Shown here in pieces: positions 1-5,492 of a stretch of DNA of 8,282 nucleotides. Under the pieces are notes generated by a model that ran no database searches, had not been told where the DNA came from, and saw nothing but the letters and a program-made list of their open reading frames with translations. The stretch is taken from positions 1-8,282 of the forward strand of contig JAJYTJ010000164.1 in assembly GCA_021793115.1 (NCBI GenBank), written 5' to 3'. Source of the stretch: Actinomycetes bacterium (GTDB lineage Bacteria; Actinomycetota; Actinomycetes; Actinomycetales; Cellulomonadaceae). Position 1 is the first letter of the stretch, and every line of letters begins with the position of its first letter. The translations under genes were made by a program, and so were the position numbers.

Positions 1-336
1 GATGCGGCCGCCCCCGGCCTCGGCGTCCAGCTCGAGCCACGCGCGCACGGGGTCGCCGTGCGCGACGTGGACGGGGACGTGCACCTGCCGGCCGGAGCGC
101 ACGACGACGACGGGCGGGAGCACCCGACGCCACGGCGCGTTCTCGACGTCCTGCAGCGCCAGGCGGATGCGCGCGGGCGACGACGCGTCGACGCCGAGCG
201 CGGAGAGCACCGCGACCAGGGTGTCGGCGGAGGCCGCGTGGTAACGGCCGTCGTGGCCGTGGTAGTCCGGCACCACCCCGTGCGCCGCGGCGAGCCGCAA
301 CAGCTGCTGATCGCCAGGCGTGACCTCGTCGGACAT
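1..336 (-). CDS. malQ: 4-alpha-glucanotransferase (amylomaltase), N-terminal part, truncated by window edge
   Basis: The first 112 codons of a leftward gene are visible; the reading frame is open to the left edge and the rest lies outside. The family transfers alpha-1,4-glucan segments between maltodextrins in the cytoplasm (GH77, maltose and glycogen metabolism). The visible part matches the N-terminal extension of actinobacterial MalQ: a helical segment at residues 10-25, then LVAVLSALGVDASSPA at 40-55, then WRRVLPPVVVV at 69-79, which opens a beta-sandwich-like region. The catalytic GH77 barrel is not in the window, so activity cannot be judged. The ATG at 336 is well supported: on the minus strand a GGAAGG Shine-Dalgarno lies 8 bases upstream (345-350). 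The gene is divergent from the prolyl oligopeptidase with only 62 bases between the starts. The identification rests on family memory of this N-terminal pattern. Confidence 0.75.
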   Translation of the reverse strand, partial: MSDEVTPGDQQLLRLAAAHGVVPDYHGHDGRYHAASADTLVAVLSALGVDASSPARIRLALQDVENAPWRRVLPPVVVVRSGRQVHVPVHVAHGDPVRAWLELDAEAGGGRI

Positions 337-386
337 GCGGCCATCCTTCCATCGCGCGCGGGGCCCGTCCCGCCGCCACTCGCACG

Positions 387-392
387 TAGCCT
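387..392 (+). promoter_or_regulatory. Candidate -10 element (TAGCCT) for a leaderless prolyl oligopeptidase transcript
   Basis: TAGCCT fits the actinobacterial TANNNT -10 consensus. It ends 6 bases before the A of the ATG at 399, which is the normal distance from a -10 element to a transcription start, so the mRNA would begin at or next to the start codon. No Shine-Dalgarno-like purine run lies in the 15 bases before this ATG, which agrees with leaderless translation. No clear -35 element is seen. Confidence 0.4.
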
Positions 393-398
393 GCGGGC

Positions 399-2549
399 AT
401 GACCCACCCGGCCTACCCGCCCGCGCGCGCCACCGACCTCACCGAGCTCCTCGCCGGGCACGAGGTGCGTGACCCGTACCGATGGCTCGAGGACGCCGCG
501 GCGGACGAGACCGTCGCCTGGTCCGCCGCGCAGGACGAGCTGTACGCGGCGTTCCGCGCCGCCGCGGGCGCCCGGGCGCAGGGCACGCCGTTCGCGCCCG
601 GGGCGCTCGAGGACCGGCTCGCACACCTGCTCGGCGCCGGCGCGGTGGGCACCCCGGCCTGGCGCGGCGAGCGGCAGCTCCTCACGCGGCGCGCGCCCGG
701 GGCCGAGCACGCGGTGGTGCTCGTCGTCGAGCCGGACCCCGCGCGCCCGGGGAGCACGCGCGAGCGCGTGCTGCTCGACCCGATGGTGCTCGACCCGGCG
801 GGGACCACGACGCTCGACGCCTGGCAGCCCTCCAAGGAAGGCGACCTGCTCGCCGTCCAGGTGTCGACGGGCGGCACCGAGGAGAGCGTGCTGCGCGTGC
901 TGGACGTGGCCACGGGCGACGTGGTCGACGGGCCCATCGACCGGGCCCGGTACTCCCCCGTCGCCTGGCTGCCGGGCGGCGAGGCCTTCTACTACGTGCG
1001 CCGGCTGGCGCCCGAGCTCGTGCCGCCCGACGAGCGCCAGTTCCACCGGCGCGTGTGGCTCCACCGCGTGGGCAGCGACCCCGCCACGGACGTCGAGGTG
1101 TTCGGCGCCGGGCGCGACCTCGCGACCTACTACGGCGTGCAGGTCTCGCGCGACGGTCGGTGGCTGCTCGTCTCGGCCTCCGTGGGCACGGCGCCGCGCA
1201 CCGACGTGTGGATCGCCGACCTGCGGACGGCCGGCGCGCCGGTGTTCCGCGAGGTGGCCGTCGGGCTGGACGCCGAGGTCGACGCGTGGGTGGGCCGCGA
1301 CGGCGCGCTCTACCTGCGCACCGACCTGGACGCGCCGCGGGGCCGGCTCGTGGTGACCTCGCCCGACGACCCCGGGCCGGCGACGTGGCGCACGCTGCTC
1401 GCGGAGGACGCCGAGGCCGTGCTGGAGGACGTGGCGATCCTCGACGACGGCGACGACGCCACGACGCCCACCGCGGTCGTCGCATCCTGGCGCCGGCATG
1501 CCGTGAGCGAGGTCACGCGGCACCACCCGGTGACGGGCGAGCGGTGGGGCGACGTGGCGCTGCCCGGGCTCGGCTCCGTGTCCGGCCTGGTGACGCGGCC
1601 GGAGGGCGGCGGCGAGGTGTGGTTCTCGTACACCGACCACGTCACCGTGCCCGCGGTGCACCGGCTGGTGGACGACGCCCTCACCGTGTGGGCCACGCCC
1701 CCGGGCGCCGCCCCGGACGTGCCCGACGTCGTCGTGCGCCGGGTGCTCGCTGCGAGCGCCGACGGGACGGCGGTGCGCGCCTTCGTCGTCGCCCGCGCCG
1801 ACCGCGTGGACGCGCACGGCCGCCCGACCGCCCCCGCCCCCACCGTGCTCTACGGCTACGGCGGCTTCCAGATCAGCCTCGAGCCGGCGTACTCGGCCGC
1901 GACGCTGGCCTGGGTGGAGCAGGGCGGCGTGTGGGTGGTGGCCAACCTGCGCGGGGGCGGCGAGGAGGGCGAGCAGTGGCACCGCGACGGCGAGCGCGAC
2001 CGCAAGCAGCACGTGTTCGACGACTTCCACGCGGTCGCCGAGCTGCTCGTCGCCGAGGGGTGGACGACGAGCGGGCAGCTGGCCTGCTGGGGCGGCTCCA
2101 ACGGCGGCCTGCTCGTGGGTGCCGCCGTCACGCAGCGGCCCGACCTGTTCGCCGCCGCGGTGTGCTCGGCGCCGCTGCTCGACATGGTCCGGTACCAGCG
2201 GTTCGGCCTGGGCCGCACGTGGTCCGACGAGTACGGCGACGCCGAGGTCCCCGAGGAGCTGGCGTGGCTGCTGGGCTACTCGCCCTACCACCACGTGGCG
2301 CCCGGCACCGCCTACCCGGCGACGCTGTTCACCGTGTTCGAGGGCGACACGCGCGTGGACCCGCTGCACGCCCGGAAGATGGCCGCCGCGATGCAGGCGG
2401 CCACCACCGCGCCGGCCGACGACCGGCCCGTGCTGCTGCGCCGCGAGACGGGCGTCGGGCACGGGGCGCGGGCAGTGTCCCGGACCGTCGCACTGACGGC
2501 CGAGCAGCTCCGGTTCGTCGCGGACCGCACCGGCCTGCTGGGTCACTGA
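399..2549 (+). CDS. Prolyl oligopeptidase family serine peptidase (S9A, prolyl endopeptidase)
   Basis: A 716-residue protein, the usual length for cytosolic prolyl oligopeptidases, which cut short peptides after proline. The N-terminus carries the family signature DPYRWLED (residues 25-32). About residues 70-430 form the seven-bladed beta-propeller lid, and the rest is the alpha/beta-hydrolase domain. The oxyanion-hole strand YGYGGF is at 485-490, and the next conserved block contains RGGGEEGEQWH. The nucleophile is Ser567 in GGSNGGLL, the acid is Asp650 in GDTRV, and the base is His688 in VGHGAR, so the catalytic triad is complete. There is no signal peptide or membrane segment, so the protein should be cytoplasmic. 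The start at 399 puts the conserved N-terminal motif at the usual place. The gene stands alone on the plus strand, divergent from malQ and convergent with the PTS genes. The S9A fold is secure; strict proline specificity is inferred. Confidence 0.93.
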   Translation: MTHPAYPPARATDLTELLAGHEVRDPYRWLEDAAADETVAWSAAQDELYAAFRAAAGARAQGTPFAPGALEDRLAHLLGAGAVGTPAWRGERQLLTRRAPGAEHAVVLVVEPDPARPGSTRERVLLDPMVLDPAGTTTLDAWQPSKEGDLLAVQVSTGGTEESVLRVLDVATGDVVDGPIDRARYSPVAWLPGGEAFYYVRRLAPELVPPDERQFHRRVWLHRVGSDPATDVEVFGAGRDLATYYGVQVSRDGRWLLVSASVGTAPRTDVWIADLRTAGAPVFREVAVGLDAEVDAWVGRDGALYLRTDLDAPRGRLVVTSPDDPGPATWRTLLAEDAEAVLEDVAILDDGDDATTPTAVVASWRRHAVSEVTRHHPVTGERWGDVALPGLGSVSGLVTRPEGGGEVWFSYTDHVTVPAVHRLVDDALTVWATPPGAAPDVPDVVVRRVLAASADGTAVRAFVVARADRVDAHGRPTAPAPTVLYGYGGFQISLEPAYSAATLAWVEQGGVWVVANLRGGGEEGEQWHRDGERDRKQHVFDDFHAVAELLVAEGWTTSGQLACWGGSNGGLLVGAAVTQRPDLFAAAVCSAPLLDMVRYQRFGLGRTWSDEYGDAEVPEELAWLLGYSPYHHVAPGTAYPATLFTVFEGDTRVDPLHARKMAAAMQAATTAPADDRPVLLRRETGVGHGARAVSRTVALTAEQLRFVADRTGLLGH

Positions 2550-2561
2550 TCGGCCGCCCCA

Positions 2562-2675
2562 TCCAGTCCAGCAACGGCTGAGCGCTACTCCGCGTCCAGT
2601 CCAGCAACGGCTGAGCGCTACTCCGTCCAGTCCAGCAACGGCTGAGCGCTACTCCGTCCAGTCCAGCAGCGGCTG
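2562..2675 (-). repeat. 31-bp tandem repeat covering the 3' end and stop codon of the EIIA gene
   Basis: Read on the minus strand, a 31-bp unit starting CAGCCGTTGCTGGACTGG and ending AGTAGCGCT occurs at 2675-2645, 2644-2614 and 2613-2581 (33 bp, with an extra CG). A partial copy of 19 bp follows at 2580-2562. The first unit is coding: it encodes the last eight residues QPLLDWTE and the TAG stop of the EIIA gene. The other copies lie beyond the stop, between the convergent EIIA and prolyl oligopeptidase genes, and fill most of the 99-bp gap. The non-coding copies differ from the coding one by a single base (TTG for CTG, both Leu). Each unit holds the palindrome AGCGCT and a small CAGC-CGTT-GCTG hairpin, but no U-tract, so a classic terminator is not evident. 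Confidence 0.93.
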
Positions 2676-3104
2676 CCCGGCGGCGACGGTCTCGCCCGGT
2701 GCCAGCAGGAGCGACACCTCGTCGGGCGCGGCCTGCAGCGCGACGACCGGGCAGATCGTCGCGCGCCCGCCGGCCGCCACGTCCAGCGGCGACCACGTGA
2801 CCATGCGCTCGCCCGCCCGCACCCGCTGGCCCGCCGCGACGTGCAGCTCGAAGCCGGCGCCGCCGAGCGTGACGGTGTCGATGCCGAGGTGCACCAGCAC
2901 CGATCGCTCCTCCGAGACGCGGACCGCGAACGCGTGCGGGTGCAGCGCGGCCACCACGCCGTCCACGGGAGAGACCACGTGCTGCACCGCGGTGCGCACC
3001 GGCTCGACCGCCGCCCCCGGGCCCACCATGCCGTGCGCGAAGACCTCGTCGGGCACCGCGCTCAGCGCGCGCACGGTCCCGGCCACGGGGCTGACGAGCC
3101 GCAC
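2649..3104 (-). CDS. PTS glucose-family EIIA component (Crr-like)
   Basis: A 151-residue soluble phosphocarrier that takes phosphate from HPr on a histidine and passes it to an EIIB domain. It spans essentially the whole PTS_EIIA_1 domain: SPVAGTV at 5-11, FAHGMVGPG at 22-30, SPVDGVV at 45-51, and the active-site region VLVHLGIDTV at 69-78. His72 is the expected phosphorylated residue and His57 (PHAF) its partner; the 15-residue spacing equals that of His75 and His90 in E. coli EIIA-Glc. The N-terminus is shorter than in E. coli Crr. The start is a GTG at 3104, 10 bases after the EIIB stop, with a GAGGGG Shine-Dalgarno overlapping that stop, so the two genes are probably co-translated. The 3' end lies in the first unit of a tandem repeat. 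Whether it also has regulatory roles like Crr is unknown. Confidence 0.92.
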   Translation of the reverse strand: MRLVSPVAGTVRALSAVPDEVFAHGMVGPGAAVEPVRTAVQHVVSPVDGVVAALHPHAFAVRVSEERSVLVHLGIDTVTLGGAGFELHVAAGQRVRAGERMVTWSPLDVAAGGRATICPVVALQAAPDEVSLLLAPGETVAAGQPLLDWTE

Positions 3105-3114
3105 CGCCGGCCCC

Positions 3115-3345
3115 TCAGCGCAGCGAGTCGATCTCGGCGGCGAGCCCGTCCGCCTCGGGACCGACTATCACCTGGACCACGCGACCGGACCGGACCACGC
3201 CGAAGGCGCCCGAGGCGCGCAGGCGGCCGTCGTCGACGGCCGCCACGTCGGTCACCTCGACGCGCAGCCGCGTGATGCACGGCTCGACGGCGACGACGTT
3301 CGTGGCGCCGCCGAGCGCGGCGAGGATCTGCTCGGCCTTGCTCAT
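3115..3345 (-). CDS. PTS glucose/N-acetylglucosamine-family EIIB component
   Basis: A 76-residue single-domain protein matching PTS_EIIB (glucose/GlcNAc/sucrose family). It accepts phosphate from EIIA on a cysteine and passes it to the sugar bound by the membrane EIIC. The phosphorylated residue is Cys23 in PCITRLRVEV (22-31), the hallmark of the family; the downstream block SGAFGVVRSGRVVQVIVG is also typical. The ATG at 3345 has a GGAGGG Shine-Dalgarno 4 to 5 bases upstream. It is the first gene of a leftward pair with EIIA and is divergent from the truncated haemoglobin gene. No EIIC permease is in the window, so the pair must work with one encoded elsewhere. Streptomyces has comparable stand-alone EIIB proteins for GlcNAc uptake, but the sugar here cannot be told from EIIB alone. 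Confidence 0.93.
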   Translation of the reverse strand: MSKAEQILAALGGATNVVAVEPCITRLRVEVTDVAAVDDGRLRASGAFGVVRSGRVVQVIVGPEADGLAAEIDSLR

Positions 3346-3375
3346 CTGCCCTCCGGGTGCCTCGGACGTCCGCCC

Positions 3376-3381
3376 AGCGTA
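3376..3381 (-). promoter_or_regulatory. Candidate -10 element (TACGCT on the minus strand) for the EIIB-EIIA operon
   Basis: TACGCT fits the TANNNT -10 consensus and lies 31 to 36 bases upstream of the EIIB start. Transcription would begin near 3369, giving a leader of about 24 bases that includes the GGAGGG ribosome binding site. No good -35 hexamer is visible at 17-18 bp, so this is a weak assignment. Confidence 0.3.
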
Positions 3382-3424
3382 GGGCGAGGTCAGGAGGGAC
3401 GCGAGGGCGTGTGAGGATGGGCCG

Positions 3425-3808
3425 GTGCGGACCGACTCCTTCTACGCGGCGGTCGGCGGCCACGACACCTTCGTCCGACTGGTCGACGAGTTCTACCGCG
3501 GCGTCGCGGCCGACCCCGTGCTCCGGCCGATGTACCCCGAGGAGGAGCTGGGGCCGGCGGCCGAGCGGCTGACGCTGTTCCTCGAGCAGTACTGGGGTGG
3601 GCCGACGACCTACTCGGAGGTCCGGGGGCACCCCCGGCTGCGGATGCGGCACGCCGAGTTCCCCGTGACGCCCGACGCGCGCGACCGCTGGCTGCGTCAC
3701 ATGCGCGCCGCGCTCGAGACGCTCGACCTCGCGCCGTTGCCCAAGGCGGAGCTGTGGGACTACCTGGAGCGGGCGGCACACTCGCTCGTCAACACCTTCG
3801 AGGAGTAG
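3425..3808 (+). CDS. glbO: Group II truncated haemoglobin (trHbO)
   Basis: A 127-residue haem protein, nearly the same length as Mycobacterium tuberculosis GlbO (128). Family members bind O2 and react with NO, peroxide and sulfide; the cellular role differs between species. All residues that define group II are visible: Tyr24 (B10) in EFYRGV, Tyr37 (CD1) in RPMYPE, proximal His76 (F8) in LRMRHAEF, and Trp89 (G8) in DRWLRHM. Each is one position after its counterpart in M. tuberculosis GlbO. The block [20 protein letters not shown] is nearly invariant in actinobacterial trHbO. The start is a GTG at 3425 with a GAGGAT ribosome binding site about 7-8 bases upstream; it puts the N-terminus in register with the family. 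The gene is followed after only two bases by the tesB start, so the two are very likely co-transcribed and translationally coupled. Confidence 0.95.
   Translation: MRTDSFYAAVGGHDTFVRLVDEFYRGVAADPVLRPMYPEEELGPAAERLTLFLEQYWGGPTTYSEVRGHPRLRMRHAEFPVTPDARDRWLRHMRAALETLDLAPLPKAELWDYLERAAHSLVNTFEE
3800..3805 (+). promoter_or_regulatory. Shine-Dalgarno (GAGGAG) that sets the ACG start of tesB
   Basis: GAGGAG forms the last two codons (Glu-Glu) of the globin gene and ends 5 bases before ACG at 3811, the ideal distance for a start there. No ATG, GTG or TTG lies at the right distance. This favours initiation at ACG and coupling to termination of the globin. Confidence 0.6.
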
Positions 3809-3810
3809 CC

Positions 3811-4671
3811 ACGAACGACGACCCCATCCAGCCCGTGCTCGACGTGCTGGACCTGCGCCCGGGCGAGCGTCCGGGCAGCTTCACCGGGGAGAACCTGCAG
3901 GTGCCCACCGGGCGCGTGTTCGGCGGGCAGGTGCTGGCCCAGTCGCTGCTCGCCGCCGGCCGCACGGTGGACGCCGGGCGCCTGCCGCACTCGCTGCACG
4001 GCTACTTCCTGCGGGCCGGCGACGTCGCCGCGCCCATCCGGTTCGAGGTCGAGCGCATGCGCGACGGCCGCTCCTTCAGCGCCCGGCGCACGCACGCCCT
4101 GCAGGACAACGGCCCGATCCTGTCGATGATCGCCTCGTTCCAGGAGGACCAGCCGGGGCTCGACTTCGCCGAGCACCCGCCGCGTCACGTGCCGCCGCCC
4201 GAGGAGGTCCCCTCCGCGGCCGAGCACCTGGCGGCGGTGGACCACCCCGTGGCACGGTTCTGGACGGAGTCGGCGTTCGACCTGCGGCACGTCGGCGGGG
4301 CGATCTACGTGCGGGCCGACGAGGAGCGCACCGGCCGTCAGCTCGTCTGGCTCAAGACCCGCGGCGCGGTGCCCGGCGACCAGCTGCTGCACCGGGCGCT
4401 GCTGGCGTACGCGTGCGACCAGGTGATGCTCGAGCCGATCCTGCGGCACGCGGGCCTGTCCTGGTCCTCGCCCGGCCTGTCGATCGCGTCCCTCGACCAC
4501 GCCATGTGGTGGCACCGGGACGTCCACGTGGACGACTGGCTGCTGTTCGTCCAGAACTCGCCGTCGGGGCAGGGCGGGCGCGGCCTGGGCGCCGCGCGCG
4601 TGTTCGACCGCGACGGCGCGCTCGTCGCGTCCATCGCCCAGGAGGGCATGGTCCGGGTCCCCGTCGGCTGA
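3811..4671 (+). CDS. tesB: Acyl-CoA thioesterase II (TesB family), probable ACG start
   Basis: A double-hotdog acyl-CoA thioesterase that hydrolyses medium- and long-chain acyl-CoA to fatty acid and CoA in the cytoplasm. From 3811 the protein has 286 residues, the length of E. coli TesB. Conserved blocks include RVFGGQVLAQSL, LHGYFLRAGD, RDGRSFSARR, LASFQ-like MIASFQED and SLDHAMWWHR. The catalytic residues known in E. coli (Asp204, Thr228, Gln278) correspond to Asp203 in YACDQ, Ser227 in IASLDH and Gln277 in AQEGM, so the Thr is replaced by Ser. The frame is open back to a GTG at 3754, but that start would overlap the globin by 55 bases and add 19 residues with no family counterpart. ACG at 3811 has a strong Shine-Dalgarno and brings the catalytic numbering to within one residue of E. 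coli. GTG at 3835 has no ribosome binding site. Family identity is secure; the start is the best of three options. Confidence 0.93.
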   Translation, partial: TNDDPIQPVLDVLDLRPGERPGSFTGENLQVPTGRVFGGQVLAQSLLAAGRTVDAGRLPHSLHGYFLRAGDVAAPIRFEVERMRDGRSFSARRTHALQDNGPILSMIASFQEDQPGLDFAEHPPRHVPPPEEVPSAAEHLAAVDHPVARFWTESAFDLRHVGGAIYVRADEERTGRQLVWLKTRGAVPGDQLLHRALLAYACDQVMLEPILRHAGLSWSSPGLSIASLDHAMWWHRDVHVDDWLLFVQNSPSGQGGRGLGAARVFDRDGALVASIAQEGMVRVPVG

Positions 4672-4714
4672 CGTCACGGCCGCCTGCCCGGCCGCACCCA
4701 TCGGCCACACCCGG

Positions 4715-4832
4715 CGCCCACCCGTGGGCACCCATACCCCCCAGCGCCCACCCACGGGCACCTCTACCCCCCAGCGCCCTCCCGCGGGCACCCATGCCCC
4801 CCGCGCCCTCCCATGGGCACCCATGCCCCCGG
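4715..4832. repeat. Four-copy 29-30 bp tandem repeat downstream of tesB
   Basis: Units at 4715-4744 and 4745-4774 are 30 bp, and those at 4775-4803 and 4804-4832 are 29 bp. The pattern is CGCCC(A/T)CCC-NN-GGGCACC, then (C/T)(A/C)T(A/G), then a C-run. Each unit has a CCC-NN-GGG core in which NN is GT, AC, GC or AT in turn, always purine-pyrimidine. In the first unit the core widens to a perfect GCCCAC/GTGGGC dyad. The 29-bp copies break any 10-codon reading frame, which argues against a coding repeat. Confidence 0.9.
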
Positions 4833-4876
4833 TACCCACCTGCTCCGCCTGTGCTCACCCGCCCGCACCCGCCTCG

Positions 4877-4990
4877 GTGGAACGATCCGCGGCCCCGCAC
4901 CCGCGTGTCGCGGCATGTCCGTTCCACCCGCACGAACCAGTGGAACGATCCGGCCCCTCGGGCCGGCGTGTCACGGCGTGTCCGTTCCGC
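4877..4990. repeat. Pair of 51-bp units, each bounded by an inverted repeat
   Basis: Units 4877-4927 and 4940-4990 both start GTGGAACGATCCG and end in TGTCCGTTCC(A/G)C. The outer arms pair (GTGGAACG with CGTTCCAC, the second copy with one change). The two ends are well conserved while about 12 central bases differ, yet both centres contain self-complementary sequence: CCGCG/CGCGG in the first, CCGGCCC/GGGCCGG in the second. This looks like selection for a fold, or recent duplication with drift. The position between convergent genes suits a terminator. Confidence 0.85.
4950..4966. terminator. Strong 7-bp GC hairpin between convergent genes
   Basis: CCGGCCC-CTC-GGGCCGG is a perfect 7-bp stem with a 3-base loop inside the second 51-bp unit. 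It is usable from either strand. No U-tract follows on either side, so it would be the U-tract-less type common in high-GC bacteria, or only an mRNA 3'-end stabiliser. Confidence 0.45.
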
Positions 4991-5018
4991 CCCAGGGCGG
5001 GCGGTGGTGGGTCGGCGG

Positions 5019-5492
5019 TCAGCGGCGGTGCCGGAACGTCGGCGGCTCCGCGACGTACGGCTCCCACACCTGCCGCTGCGCCGGGGAGATGCGGCGAGGC
5101 CGGCCGGTCGTGGCCTCCACCAGCACGATCGTCGCAGTCGATCGGGCGTACACCACCGGCGCGGCGCCGTCATCGCGCACCTCGTAGCAGACGTCGATGC
5201 TTGCACCGCCGAGCCGACCGATCCACACCTCGACGATCACGGGCGTGCGGCGGTACTCCAGGGGCTGCAGGTACTCGATCTCCTGGCGCGCGACGAGCGT
5301 GGCGAGCTCTGCACCCGGCCCACCGTCGAGCACCGCGGTGGGCCAGGCGCCCGCACGGTCGTCGTCCGGGTGCCGCCAGAACGCCTCGATCCGCGCCTCC
5401 TCCAGCAGCTGGAACATCGCCGCGTTGTTGACGTGCTGGTACGCGTCGACGTCACCCCAGCGCAGCTGGACCGGCACCGCGAGCCTGACCAT
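5019..5492 (-). CDS. Hotdog-fold acyl-CoA thioesterase (4HBT / YbgC-FadM type)
   Basis: A 157-residue single-hotdog protein. The N-terminal motif LRWGDVDAYQHVNNAAMFQL (residues 10-29) is the 4HBT signature: Asp16 in DVDAYQHVNN is the usual catalytic carboxylate, followed by the long central helix LLEEARIEAFW. The conserved strands EIEYLQPLEYRRTPVIVEVW follow. Such proteins hydrolyse short- to long-chain or aromatic acyl-CoA thioesters as tetramers; the substrate cannot be read from sequence. The ATG at 5492 has an AGGGG Shine-Dalgarno four bases upstream and starts just before the first beta strand, as in the family. A longer open frame to 5600 adds 36 residues unlike the family and was not used. 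The gene is leftward like ettA upstream, but 672 bp of repeat-rich DNA separates them, so it probably has its own promoter, which I could not place. Confidence 0.9.
   Translation of the reverse strand: MVRLAVPVQLRWGDVDAYQHVNNAAMFQLLEEARIEAFWRHPDDDRAGAWPTAVLDGGPGAELATLVARQEIEYLQPLEYRRTPVIVEVWIGRLGGASIDVCYEVRDDGAAPVVYARSTATIVLVEATTGRPRRISPAQRQVWEPYVAEPPTFRHRR

Larger units (their letters stand above)
4672..5018. other. Gene-free convergent intergenic region (347 bp) with two repeat families
   Basis: This lies between the 3' ends of tesB (plus) and the hotdog thioesterase (minus). Open frames run through it on both strands, but they are proline- or glycine/tryptophan-rich translations of the repeats and match no family I know. 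It contains a 30-bp tandem array (4715-4832), a pair of 51-bp inverted-repeat units (4877-4927 and 4940-4990) and a strong hairpin (4950-4966). Its likely role is transcription termination for both flanking genes. Confidence 0.8.

Noticed and set aside
2119..2496. 125-codon plus-strand frame inside the prolyl oligopeptidase
   Set aside because: It is an out-of-frame shadow of the catalytic domain with Arg/Pro/Thr-rich composition.
3760..4839. Long minus-strand frame antisense to tesB
   Set aside because: It is a shadow of tesB; its tail is the translated 30-bp repeat. It has no family match.
4724..5431. Proline-rich plus-strand frame starting in the 30-bp repeat
   Set aside because: The 29-bp units break its 10-residue period, and it then runs antisense through the hotdog thioesterase. 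No domain is recognisable.
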